A stretch of DNA of 64,000 bases from assembly GCA_004297725.1 (NCBI GenBank), contig SCUS01000136.1:54968-118967 (forward strand), in the 5' to 3' direction. Below are positions 24,273 to 33,608 of this stretch, piece by piece. The notes under the pieces were generated by a model, which made no database searches, was not told where the DNA came from, and worked only from the letters and a program-made list of their open reading frames with translations. The translations under genes and the position numbers were made by a program. Every line of letters begins with the position of its first letter. The first letter of the stretch is position 1. This DNA comes from Myxococcaceae bacterium. GTDB lineage: Bacteria; Myxococcota_A; Polyangia; Polyangiales; Ga0077539.

Positions 24273-25561
24273 TTCAGCGCGAGGAAGGCGACCGCCCCGA
24301 GGGCGATCACCCCGATCACCGCCGCGAGGTAGATCCAGGCGGGCGTCGAGCGCGTCGGCACGCTCATCGAGGGGGAGTAGCCGGGCGACCACGACACCGG
24401 CGGAGGCGCATTGGGCACCGGGGGCTGCCACGCGACCGGTGGGGGAGGAGCCTCCATGGGAGCCGCGGGCGGCGGCGGCGGCGGCGGCGCAGAAAGGACC
24501 GCGTGGGCGGCGGCCTCGAGGGCGGCGTGGAGCGCGTGCTCGGACATCGTCGCCCACTCGGCGTGGGTGCCCGAGAGGCCGAAGGCCCGCCCCAGCGCCT
24601 CGGCGAACTCACCGGCGTGCTGGAAGCGGTGGGCGGGGTCTTTGCGCAGGGCCTTGTGGAGGAGGTCGTCGAGCTGCGGCGGCGCCTGGTCGTTGGCGAA
24701 GGTGGGAGGCATCGCCTCGTCGCCGAGGATCTTGAAGAGGATCTGCGCGCCGTTGGAGGCGTGGAAGGGCACCTTGCCGACGAACATCTCGTAGACGATG
24801 ACCGCGACCGCCCAGACGTCCGTGCGCTGGTCGAGGTCGGGCGACCCCTGGGCCTGCTCGGGGGACATGTAGAAGGGCGACCCGATGGTGGTGCCCATCA
24901 CCGTCAGCTTCTGCCCGCGGTCTTGCCCCTTGGTGAACTTCACCGAGCCGAAGTCGAGGAGCTTCACCGTGTCCCCGTCCGGCCCCCGCACCAGGAACAC
25001 GTTGTCGGGCTTCAGGTCGCGGTGCACGAAGCCCCTGGCGTGCGCCGAGTCGAGCGCCAGCGCGAGCTGCGACACGATGCGGATGCCCCGGTGCACGGGG
25101 ATGGTCTTGTCGCGGGTGAGCACGTGACGGAGCTCCTCCCCGTCGAGGTACTCCATCACCAGGTACCAGCTCTTGCCGGGTCGCCCCGGGAGCATCGCGG
25201 TGGCGGCGAAGTCCATCACCTTCACCACGTGGGGGTGGTCGAGCTGCTGCGACGTGGTGGCCTCGCGCCGGAAGCGCTCGATGTTCACCTCGTCCTCCGC
25301 CACGTCGGCGTGCAGGATCTTGATCGCCACCCGCTCCTGCCGGGTCAGCTCCCGGGCCTCGTACACCCGGCCCATGCCTCCGTTGGCGATCACCCGACGG
25401 AGCTCGTAGCGCCCCGCGACGGTGCTGGTGACCAGCGGGTCCTTCGGGTCGCGCACCGGCGTGACGTCGTCGATGGAGAGCAGCTTCGCCCCGTCATGCG
25501 GGCAGAAGGTGCTGCCCTCCGCCGGGTACGTGCGCTGGCACTTCGGACAGGCGACGAGCAT
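24269..25561 (-). CDS. Membrane-anchored Ser/Thr protein kinase with N-terminal zinc ribbon
   Basis: The 430-residue protein begins with a Cys4 zinc ribbon (CPKCQRTYP ... FCPHDGAKL). A complete Hanks-type kinase domain follows: ANGGMGRVYEA glycine loop, VAIKIL lysine, HRDLKPDN catalytic loop, LLDFGS metal loop and GSPFYMSPEQ. Then come a Pro-rich linker (about 355-395) and one C-terminal transmembrane helix (IYLAAVIGVIALGAVAFLAL). The kinase is therefore cytoplasmic with a very short periplasmic tail. It lies between the C4 zinc-ribbon protein gene and the oxidoreductase-FolB gene in one operon. Confidence 0.93.
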   Translation of the reverse strand: MLVACPKCQRTYPAEGSTFCPHDGAKLLSIDDVTPVRDPKDPLVTSTVAGRYELRRVIANGGMGRVYEARELTRQERVAIKILHADVAEDEVNIERFRREATTSQQLDHPHVVKVMDFAATAMLPGRPGKSWYLVMEYLDGEELRHVLTRDKTIPVHRGIRIVSQLALALDSAHARGFVHRDLKPDNVFLVRGPDGDTVKLLDFGSVKFTKGQDRGQKLTVMGTTIGSPFYMSPEQAQGSPDLDQRTDVWAVAVIVYEMFVGKVPFHASNGAQILFKILGDEAMPPTFANDQAPPQLDDLLHKALRKDPAHRFQHAGEFAEALGRAFGLSGTHAEWATMSEHALHAALEAAAHAVLSAPPPPPPPAAPMEAPPPPVAWQPPVPNAPPPVSWSPGYSPSMSVPTRSTPAWIYLAAVIGVIALGAVAFLALK

Positions 25562-25580
25562 AGAGGGGGCTTCGGTTCTT

Positions 25581-26291
25581 TCAGCGAGACAGGTTCGGCG
25601 GCAGCAGGATGCGCTGGCAGTTGGGGCACTGGATCAGCTTCTCCGCGCGCAGCATCACGTTGTAGAGCTGCGGCGGGGTCGCCATGTAGCAGCCGCGGCA
25701 GATGCCATCGCGGCACTCGGCCACCGCGGTGCCCCGGCGGTTGAGCACGATCTGGTAGATGCGCAGGATCTCCGGGCGCACCCGGCCGGTGAGCTCCTTG
25801 CGGGCGCCCTGGTGCAGCTCCTTGCGGGCGAGCAGCGCCTCGCGGGTCTTCACCGCCTCGGCCTCCTCGCTGGCGAGCATGTCCGTGAGGCCCTTGAAGT
25901 CCTCCTCGTGCTGCTTGAGCTGCGAGCCGACCGCGGCCACCACCTCGTCGAGCCTCGTGGCCTCCGCGGTGCGCTCCTCGCGCTCGCGCTTCAGCACCTC
26001 GATCTCGCGGTTCATGGCCTCCATCTCGCGGTTGTTGCGAGCGACCTCCTGTCGCTTCTTCGAGCGGATGGTCTTCTCGTCGATGGCGGCGAGCTCATCG
26101 ACGTGGGTCTGCTTCAGCCGCTGGGCCTCGGTCAGCTGCGAGCGCTCTCGATCGAGCAGGTCTCGAATCCGGTCGACGTCGGATCGCGTGGCCACCAGGT
26201 GGGCATCCACATCGGCGAGTTCGACGTCGATCTGGCGCCATGCCAGGTCACTCTTTGCAAGTTCTTCCAGGGCTAGGAGCTGTTCGCGCAA
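25581..26291 (-). CDS. Coiled-coil protein with C-terminal C4 zinc ribbon (DUF164/zf-RING_7)
   Basis: The TTG at 26291, with GGAG 8 bases upstream, gives 236 residues. The longer frame starting at 26351 would run into the tRNA-Ile gene and is rejected. About 150 residues of charged coiled coil (LDRERSQLTEAQRLKQTHVD, NREMEAMNREIEVLKREREE) lead to a zinc ribbon with ECRDGICRGC and CPNCQRIL. The family is widespread, sometimes linked to RNase H-like or translation genes, and its function is unsettled. It is followed after 19 bases by the zinc-ribbon kinase. Confidence 0.82.
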   Translation of the reverse strand: MREQLLALEELAKSDLAWRQIDVELADVDAHLVATRSDVDRIRDLLDRERSQLTEAQRLKQTHVDELAAIDEKTIRSKKRQEVARNNREMEAMNREIEVLKREREERTAEATRLDEVVAAVGSQLKQHEEDFKGLTDMLASEEAEAVKTREALLARKELHQGARKELTGRVRPEILRIYQIVLNRRGTAVAECRDGICRGCYMATPPQLYNVMLRAEKLIQCPNCQRILLPPNLSR

Positions 26292-26342
26292 CGGGTCTTC
26301 TCCACTAAGCGGGTCGCAAGCACTGCTGTACCGCGCGGTGAG

Positions 26343-26416
26343 TAGGCCCATCGGGGATCGAACCCGAAACCTCCCGATTATAAGTCAGGTGCTCTAACCG
26401 GTTGAGCTATGGGCCC
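26343..26416 (-). tRNA. tRNA-Ile with UAU anticodon
   Basis: The minus strand folds into a full cloverleaf: 7-bp acceptor GGGCCCA/TGGGCCT (one G-U), D-arm GCTC/GAGC, anticodon arm CCTGA-CTTATAA-TCGGG and T-arm TCGGG-TTCGATC-CCCGA. The loop bases 34-36 read TAT, so the tRNA decodes AUA. The body resembles bacterial tRNA-Ile2, which normally has a CAU anticodon modified to lysidine. CCA is not encoded. Confidence 0.88.
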
Positions 26417-26523
26417 GAACGCGCCGCGCGACGCCGGCGCACCATAGCCCCAGGGTTCGTCCATACGCAACGCTTCGGCCCGAAACTGGCTCTCGACCCC
26501 TCCGGCCCCGTAGCTTTCCTCGG

Positions 26524-27420
<897 letters not shown>

Positions 27421-27424
27421 GCCC

Positions 27425-28234
27425 ATGATCGATCCGCTCGACGAGCCCTTCACCGACGACCCGCTGGTGCGGGTGCAGCTCGACGTCTTCGAGGGGCCGC
27501 TCGACCTCCTGCTTCACCTCATCCAGAAGCACGAGCTCGACATCTTCGACATCCCCATCTCCTTCATCACCGAGCGCTACCTCACGTACGTCTCGATGAT
27601 GCAGGCGCTCAACCTCGACCTCGCGGCGGAGTACCTGCTGATGGCCGCGACGCTCACGCACATCAAGTCGCGGATGCTCCTCCCGACGCCTCCGCCGGAG
27701 GAGAACGTCAACGTCGACCCCGACGCCGACCAGGGCGAAGACCCGCGCGTCGAGCTGGTGCGCCGGCTGCTCGAGTACCAGAAGTTTCGCGCCGCGGGCG
27801 AGGAGCTGGCCGCGCGAGGAGTGGCCGGGCGCGACGTGTTCCCGAGGGGGATGGAGGTCACCGCGGAGTCGACCGGGGAGGCGCCGCTCGCGCCCTTCCC
27901 CGCCATCGCGATGATCGAGGCGTTTCAGAAGCTGCTCTCCCGGCGCAAGCTCTCCATCGCGCACGAGGTCACCCCCGAGCGGGTCTCCATCGCCGATCGC
28001 ATCAACGTCCTGGTGGAGCGCCTTCGAGAGCGCCGCTCGATGCGCTTCGACGAGCTCTTCGACGACGACGGCAGCACGCCGGAGCTGGTGGTGACCTTCC
28101 TCGCGCTGCTGGAGATGACCCGGCTGCGCATGACCCGGCTCTACCAGTCGGGCAACTACGAGCAGCTCCACGTGACCCTGGTGCTCACCGACGTGACCGA
28201 CCCGGGGGCCGCCGTGAGGGACGACTGGCGATGA
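27425..28234 (+). CDS. scpA: Segregation and condensation protein A
   Basis: This 269-residue kleisin lies 4 bases after xerD. ScpA features are LDVFEGPLDLLLHLIQKHEL and DIFDIPISFITERYL at the N-terminus, and a C-terminal winged helix with MRFDELFDDDGSTPELVVTF and FLALLEMTRLR. ScpA bridges the SMC ATPase heads and binds ScpB. Its stop overlaps the scpB start as ATGA, so the partners are co-translated. Confidence 0.95.
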   Translation: MIDPLDEPFTDDPLVRVQLDVFEGPLDLLLHLIQKHELDIFDIPISFITERYLTYVSMMQALNLDLAAEYLLMAATLTHIKSRMLLPTPPPEENVNVDPDADQGEDPRVELVRRLLEYQKFRAAGEELAARGVAGRDVFPRGMEVTAESTGEAPLAPFPAIAMIEAFQKLLSRRKLSIAHEVTPERVSIADRINVLVERLRERRSMRFDELFDDDGSTPELVVTFLALLEMTRLRMTRLYQSGNYEQLHVTLVLTDVTDPGAAVRDDWR

Positions 28235-28992
28235 CCATCGGCGACCCGAAGGAGGGCGGCGACGAGGCGCCCGAGGAGCCCCAGGAGGGCGCCCCCGAGG
28301 ACGAGCTCCCCGCCTCGCCGGGCCTCGCCCGCGCCATCGGCCGCTCGGTCTCCGAGCAGCACCTCCGCACCGTGCTGGAGAGCCTGGTGTTCGCGAGCGA
28401 CCACCCCATCACCGTCGCGGAGCTGGCGAAGATCACCCGCGCCGAGGCGCGCGACGTGCGCAAGCTGCTCAACGAGCTCAAGGCCGAGTACCAGCCCCGG
28501 GGCATCCACCTCGACGAGGTCGCCGGGGCGTGGCTCTTCCGGTCGAGCGCGGGCAACGCCCCCTTCGTGAGGGAGCTGCTCCAGGCCAAGCCCGTGCGCC
28601 TCAGCCGGGCGCAGGTCGAGACGCTGGCCATCGTGGCGTACCGTCAGCCCATCACCCGACCGGAGATCGACGAGGTGCGCGGCGTCGACACCGGCTCGGC
28701 GCTGAAGGTGCTGCTGGAGCGCGACCTGGTGCGCACCATCGGCCGCCGGGAGGAGCCCGGGCGCCCGCTGCTCTACGGCACCACGAAGTTCTTTCTGGAG
28801 TTCTTCGGGCTGCGCTCGCTGCGCGACCTGCCCATGCTCCGCGAGTACACCGAGCTCTCCGAGGAGAGCCAGGCGTCGCTCACCGCGAGGCTCTCGGAGG
28901 TGGGTCTCGCCGCGGAGGGACCCGCCGCCCCCGAGGAGCCGCCCGCGGCGCCCACGGACGAGAAGCCCTCAGCGGACGAGCCGACGGAGTGA
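28231..28992 (+). CDS. scpB: Segregation and condensation protein B
   Basis: The 253-residue protein has two winged-helix domains characteristic of ScpB: VLESLVFASDHPITVAELAK, then VETLAIVAYRQPITRPEIDEV and GRPLLYGTTKFFLEFFGL. It binds the ScpA middle region to form the SMC-ScpAB condensin. Acidic, Pro/Ala-rich extensions lie at both ends. The last 24 bases overlap the end of the convergent ruvA. Confidence 0.95.
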   Translation: MTIGDPKEGGDEAPEEPQEGAPEDELPASPGLARAIGRSVSEQHLRTVLESLVFASDHPITVAELAKITRAEARDVRKLLNELKAEYQPRGIHLDEVAGAWLFRSSAGNAPFVRELLQAKPVRLSRAQVETLAIVAYRQPITRPEIDEVRGVDTGSALKVLLERDLVRTIGRREEPGRPLLYGTTKFFLEFFGLRSLRDLPMLREYTELSEESQASLTARLSEVGLAAEGPAAPEEPPAAPTDEKPSADEPTE

Positions 28993-29598
28993 CTCTCGCA
29001 CCAGCACGTCGAGGCCCTCGCCCATGCGCGGCGCCAGCTCGGCGGCGACCCGCTCGGCCTCCGGCGCCTTGAAGCCCATGTTGACCAGCGCCGCCACCAG
29101 CGCCGCGGCAGGACCCACCGCGGCCACCGGGCTCATCGGGGATGTCAGCGCGCCCGCGGTGATCACCGCCCCGACGCCGCCGGACGAGAGGCCCGTGAGC
29201 TTGTCTTTCAGCTCCAGCACCAGGCGCTCGGCGATGCGCTTGCCCACGCCCGGGACCGACGTGATCTTCTTCACGTCGTTGCGCGCCAGCGCGTGAGCGA
29301 GCTCTCCCGAGGGCAGCACGCCCAGCACCGACACGGCGATGCGGGGACCCACGCCCGCCACCGCGGTGAGCAGCCGGAAGGCCGAGCGCTCACGGTCGTC
29401 GGAGAAGCCGAAGAGGGTGATCGCGTCTTCGCGCACGTGCGTCACGACCTGCAGCGTCACCCGCCCCTCCGCGTCGGGCGCGCACCGGCCGAGCGTGCCC
29501 AGCGGCACCAGCACCTCGTACCCGACGCCCGCCACGTCGACGACCACCATGCCGTCCGGAGACTCCGACACCACCCGACCCTGAAGACGTCCGATCAT
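28969..29598 (-). CDS. ruvA: Holliday junction branch migration protein RuvA
   Basis: The 209-residue RuvA has the N-terminal OB fold (MIGRLQGRVVS, VGYEVLVPLGTL), the tandem helix-hairpin-helix region (LLTAVAGVGPRIAVSVLG, VPGVGKRIAERLVLELKDKL) and the flexible linker plus C-terminal domain III (LVNMGFKAPEAERVAAEL) that contacts RuvB. It binds four-way junctions and loads RuvB. Neither ruvB nor ruvC is adjacent within this window. Confidence 0.95.
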   Translation of the reverse strand: MIGRLQGRVVSESPDGMVVVDVAGVGYEVLVPLGTLGRCAPDAEGRVTLQVVTHVREDAITLFGFSDDRERSAFRLLTAVAGVGPRIAVSVLGVLPSGELAHALARNDVKKITSVPGVGKRIAERLVLELKDKLTGLSSGGVGAVITAGALTSPMSPVAAVGPAAALVAALVNMGFKAPEAERVAAELAPRMGEGLDVLVRESLRRLVR

Positions 29599-29780
29599 CG
29601 CCCGGCCATCGTATCGGCTCCGGCCTGCGACCGCACCCGATCTCTCACGTGGCTATGGACAGGATATGTCACGCTCCTGCGCCCCGGAAACCGCGACACG
29701 ATTGTCAGTGCCCCGGCCCCCGGTCGCTCGCTCTCATGACGTGGAATCGCTGCTTCTGTGGGCTTCCTGGGGGCCGTGGT

Positions 29781-30371
29781 ATGGATCTCGCTGTCGTGCG
29801 TCGTATCGCTTTGATGCTTGCCCTTACTACAGCGCTGTCCTCGTGCCTGATCACGCGCACCGACGAGGTGCGGGTGCCGACGCCCCTGACTCCGCCGCGC
29901 ATCCAGGACGTGCAGGGCATCACCACGCCCCGCCTCGGCGCCCTGCTGGAGATCGACGAGGCCGACCTCACGACCTACGCCTTCCGCGTCCCGGTGGACG
30001 ACGACGGGGTCAACGACCTGCTGCAGTGGCGCTTCTTCGTCAACGACGACCGCGACTGCGTGCCGCAGGACGGCGGGGCCAACTGCGAGCCGGTCAACCA
30101 GCCGCAGCCGCATGAGTTTCCCTCGGACGGCAACCGCCGCCGGGAGATCCGCGAGACGGTGCGGCTGCCCGAGGTGGGTTGCAACCGCGTCGAGCTCTAC
30201 GTGTCCTCGCGGCTCCGGCTGAGCGGAAACTTCCGCACGCCCGAGCGAGAGGGCGACGTCGACTTCCGCACCTGGTGGATCTTCGTTCGCCCGCGCGGCG
30301 GCACCATCCCCAGCGGCGACGGCGGGGTCGACGACGCCATCGAGCGCTGCCGCTTCCTGGTGCAGCCATGA
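29781..30371 (+). CDS. Lipoprotein, unknown function
   Basis: The ATG at 29781 gives 196 residues with a leader ending ALSSC (lipobox). The mature part has acidic and aromatic beta-rich sequence and four cysteines besides the lipidated one, in DRDCVPQDG, ANCEPVN, VGCNRVEL and ERCRFLV. It forms an ATGA overlap with the next lipoprotein gene, so the pair likely acts together at the outer membrane. No family was recognised. Confidence 0.7.
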   Translation: MDLAVVRRIALMLALTTALSSCLITRTDEVRVPTPLTPPRIQDVQGITTPRLGALLEIDEADLTTYAFRVPVDDDGVNDLLQWRFFVNDDRDCVPQDGGANCEPVNQPQPHEFPSDGNRRREIRETVRLPEVGCNRVELYVSSRLRLSGNFRTPEREGDVDFRTWWIFVRPRGGTIPSGDGGVDDAIERCRFLVQP

Positions 30372-32173
30372 GGGCCCCTCGCGCGCTGCTCCTCGGGCTG
30401 CTCTTCGCCCCCGCGGCCTGCCTCGACGGGAGCCCGGTGGTGGGCCGCGAGGCCGAGCGCTGCGCCTCCGACCGGGACTGCCCCGGGGCCACCTGCGACC
30501 TCGCCACGCATCGGTGCGTGTCCCGCGCCCGCGCCGAGGTCTTCTTCGCGGTGACCCCGGCCACCGGGCGGGTGAGCGCCGACGCGTACCCCACGCTGAC
30601 CCGGCCCCGCAGCATCCTCGCGGACGAGAGCGTCGACCTCGCGCTGCGCGCCCCGCGCGTGGTCTACGGCGTGGTGACGGTGCCCGCGGACCCCGACGCG
30701 ACCGGGCGCTACATCCCCGCGACGCTGGAGTTCACGCCCAGCGACCTCGCCGGGGTGTCTCCCCCGGTGCAGGCGGTCGCCGGCACCACGGCGACGCCCA
30801 ACCTCACCCGCGACCGCGACTCGTTCACCTGGTCGGCGACGCTCACCGAGGGGCTCTTCGACGTGCTGGTGCGCCCCGCCTCGACGCTGGCGGCGACGGT
30901 TCCGCCGCGCTTCGAGCGGGGCTTCGAGGTGCGCGGCGGCGCGGTGATGCAGCGCTTCGACATCGCCTACCCGACCACGTATGCGCGCTGGGCCGGATCG
31001 GTCGAGGCCGCCTCGGGGCAGCCGCTCGCGGGCTTCGTCGCGCGCGCCGTCGACCCCGCCGCCAACAGCAGGGTGCTCTCCACGGTGAGCTCCACCGCGG
31101 GCGATGGCACCGAAGGGAGCGCGGGGCGCTTCGCGTGCAGCATGGCCCCCGGGGCTCCGGAGGCCTGGACGCTTCGGCTCTCGGCGGACAACGGCGCGGG
31201 CGGGGGGCTCCTCGTGGACATCCCCCGCTCGGCGCTCGCCGCGGCGGCCCCGAGCGGGCGCGACCTGCGGGTGGTGCTGCCCGAGCTCACCGGGCTCACC
31301 CACGCGGCGGCGGCGCGCCCGGTGGTCCCCGGCGCCCCGGCGCCCAACGGGCCCTGCGTGGGCTGCGTCGACGTGCGCGCCTCGGTCGAGGGCCTCGACG
31401 GCGACGGGCAGAGCCGCTCGATGCGCGGGGCCACGGTGACCCTGCGCGCGGCGATGCGCCCGCCGGTGGGCATCCCCGCGGCGACGAGCTGGTACGAGTC
31501 GAGGGCGGTCACCGAGGCCGACGGGAGCTTCCGGGCGTGGCTGGTCCCGGGCGACTACGACGTGGTGGTGACGCCCGCGGGCGAGGCCTACCGCAGCGCC
31601 GTGCAGCACGGGTTTCGCGTGCGCGCCGACGCCACCGAGCAGGCGGGCCAGGTGTTCACCCTGGAGCGGCGGCCCTCGCTCTCCGGGCGGGTGCTCGGCC
31701 GCGACGGGCTGGCGGTGCGAGGCGCTCGGGTGACCGCGGTGCCCTACCACGACGCCGCGCCGACCAACCCCTGCCTCGAAGACCCCGACATGCGAGCGCT
31801 CGCGAGCCGGGCGACCACCACCGAGACCGTCACCGCGGCGGACGGCTCCTACCAGGTGGAGCTCAACCCGGGGCTCTACCGCCTGCTGGTCGAGCCCGCG
31901 GAGAGTTCTGGCTTCCCGGTGACGCTCGGCGCGCCCATCTGCGTGGCGCGTCGGGTGAGCAACTTCGACACGACCCTCGAGGCGCCGGTGCTGGTGCGCG
32001 GCGTGGTGCGCGACGCGCGCGGGGCGCCGTCGCCGCTCGCCACGGTCGAGGCCCTGGTGCGGCTGCGAGAGGGCGACGCGCCGGGCGTGGTGCTGCGCGT
32101 GGCGAGGGCGACCGCGGACTCGAGCGGGGCCTACCGGCTGCTCATTCCCGCGAGCGCAGCGGGCGCTCCGTGA
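30368..32173 (+). CDS. Large lipoprotein with carboxypeptidase-regulatory-like repeats
   Basis: The 601-residue product has a lipobox leader (LLFAPAAC), then the myxobacterial Cys motif CASDRDCPGATCDLATHRC. A long beta-rich region follows with at least three Ig-like carboxypeptidase-regulatory-type segments (VTEADGSFRAWLVPGDYDVV, VTAADGSYQVELNPGLYRLL, ATADSSGAYRLLIP). These folds usually serve surface binding or stalk functions. It is coupled to the upstream lipoprotein by an ATGA overlap. Its stop is 3 bases from the stop of the convergent lipoprotein gene. Confidence 0.78.
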   Translation: MRAPRALLLGLLFAPAACLDGSPVVGREAERCASDRDCPGATCDLATHRCVSRARAEVFFAVTPATGRVSADAYPTLTRPRSILADESVDLALRAPRVVYGVVTVPADPDATGRYIPATLEFTPSDLAGVSPPVQAVAGTTATPNLTRDRDSFTWSATLTEGLFDVLVRPASTLAATVPPRFERGFEVRGGAVMQRFDIAYPTTYARWAGSVEAASGQPLAGFVARAVDPAANSRVLSTVSSTAGDGTEGSAGRFACSMAPGAPEAWTLRLSADNGAGGGLLVDIPRSALAAAAPSGRDLRVVLPELTGLTHAAAARPVVPGAPAPNGPCVGCVDVRASVEGLDGDGQSRSMRGATVTLRAAMRPPVGIPAATSWYESRAVTEADGSFRAWLVPGDYDVVVTPAGEAYRSAVQHGFRVRADATEQAGQVFTLERRPSLSGRVLGRDGLAVRGARVTAVPYHDAAPTNPCLEDPDMRALASRATTTETVTAADGSYQVELNPGLYRLLVEPAESSGFPVTLGAPICVARRVSNFDTTLEAPVLVRGVVRDARGAPSPLATVEALVRLREGDAPGVVLRVARATADSSGAYRLLIPASAAGAP

Positions 32174-32176
32174 GGG

Positions 32177-33322
32177 TCAGAGACCGGGGCTGAAGGACAG
32201 CACCCGGCGCGCGGTGGTGGGGAGATCCCCATCGGCCTGTTGCGGCAGGCACTGGTTGTTGGCGAGGCTGTCGCCCTCGGCGTTGGTGATGCGCACGAAG
32301 AGCCCGAGCATCGGCAACGGCGGGGGAGCGCCGCCGTAGAGGGCGCTCCACTCGATGGAGACCTCGCACGCGGGCGTCGCGCCGCCCACGCAGACCGCGG
32401 CGTCGCCGAGGGTCCAGCGGAAGTCGCTGCGGCAGGTGGGGCAGCTCACGTCGCGGAGGCCGATGGAGGCATCGAGGGCGGTGGCGGTCTTCATCAGCAT
32501 GCCGCGGGTGCCCCAGACCATGTCGGCGCCGAAGCCGCTCGGCGCCTCGGTGATGTTGCAGGAGATGGCGTTGTCGAGCGACCCGACGCCGTCGGTGAGC
32601 GTCGAGATCGCCGTCACTCCCGTCGCGGTCATCCCCGGCAGGTAGTCGCGGTCGATGAACACCATCATCGCGTTGGTCGCCTCGACGGTGCCGCTGATGC
32701 CGAGGTAGAGGCGGCTGGAGTCCCACGCGACGCGGATCGAGCGCAGCGCGTTGAGCGTCGGACCCCACGAGGAGGGCACCGTGTTGGTCGCGACGATCGC
32801 GCCGGCGGGCCAGTCGCTCCCGATGACGCCGTCGATCACGGGCGTGCCCCGAGGGCTCCCGGCGTCGGCGGGCCCGGCGTCGGCGGGCCCGGCGTCGGCG
32901 GGCCCCAGGTCGGTGGCGGTGGCGTCGACCCGGGGGACATCGGCCGAGCCCGCGTCGACGGAGCCCGCGTCGGAGGCGCCGACCTCCGGGCGATCGGCCG
33001 CGCCAGCGTCCATGGGGGCGTCGGTCGCGGCCACGTCCGCGCGGGGGACGTCCGTCGCGCCCGCGTCGAAGGCCCCGGCGTCGGCGCCGGCGTCCGGGCG
33101 CACGTCCGGTGTGACGTCCAGTGACGCTCCGCGGTCGACCGCGACATCGCTGCCGGTGTCGAGCGCGCCGGAGTCGGCGACCCCGAGGTCGGCCGGCGGG
33201 ACGTCGATCACGCCGAGGTCGTCGGCGCCCGAGTCGAGCAGGCGGTCGTTGTCATCGCCGCAGCCGACGAGGAGCGTTGCCACGACGGACGCGAGCGGCC
33301 ACCCGATGCTTCGCAGGTTCAC
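32177..33322 (-). CDS. Lipoprotein with D/A/P/V stalk and CBM9/DOMON-like domain
   Basis: A GTG start gives 381 residues with lipobox TLLVGC. About 130 residues of DAGSVDAGSADVP-type stalk follow, including three identical ADAGP units encoded by exact 15-bp DNA repeats. The C-terminal ~220 residues resemble CBM9/DOMON-like beta-sandwiches (TPVIDGVIGSDWPAGAIVA, RVAWDSSRLYLGISGTVEA, AMMVFIDRDYLPG). Ligand binding at the cell surface, perhaps sugar or heme, is inferred. The cysteine cluster CPTCRSD in the domain is noted but has no assigned role. Confidence 0.72.
   Translation of the reverse strand: MNLRSIGWPLASVVATLLVGCGDDNDRLLDSGADDLGVIDVPPADLGVADSGALDTGSDVAVDRGASLDVTPDVRPDAGADAGAFDAGATDVPRADVAATDAPMDAGAADRPEVGASDAGSVDAGSADVPRVDATATDLGPADAGPADAGPADAGSPRGTPVIDGVIGSDWPAGAIVATNTVPSSWGPTLNALRSIRVAWDSSRLYLGISGTVEATNAMMVFIDRDYLPGMTATGVTAISTLTDGVGSLDNAISCNITEAPSGFGADMVWGTRGMLMKTATALDASIGLRDVSCPTCRSDFRWTLGDAAVCVGGATPACEVSIEWSALYGGAPPPLPMLGLFVRITNAEGDSLANNQCLPQQADGDLPTTARRVLSFSPGL
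32858..32902. repeat. Three exact 15-bp tandem repeats in coding sequence
   Basis: Three perfect copies of cccggcgtcggcggg encode consecutive ADAGP units of the stalk of the lipoprotein on the minus strand. Identity at silent positions suggests recent duplication. Confidence 0.85.
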
Positions 33323-33608
33323 GGGAGCGTCGGTAGCAACAGAAGCCCCAGGCGCGCAAGCATCGGCGTCGCGCGTCGGTGATCCGCCCACACACAGGGC
33401 GCTCGCGTCGCGGGTTCGATACTTCCTGCGCACCCCGCGATGGCGATGTCGTGCCCGGAGGGGGCGAGGGGTCGAACGCGAGCGGCCCAGGTTCGCAACG
33501 AAAATGCCATGGAAAAGAGCGGTCGCCCGGAATAGATCAGGGCGTCCGCCGACCCTGGTCCGTGCGTTGCACTTCATTCCAGCATCCCGAACTTTTGGAG
33601 GCTTTATC

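Noticed and set aside
25581..26351. Longer version of the zinc-ribbon protein starting at 26351
   Set aside because: This start lies inside the tRNA-Ile gene. The TTG at 26291 with GGAG upstream is a better start.
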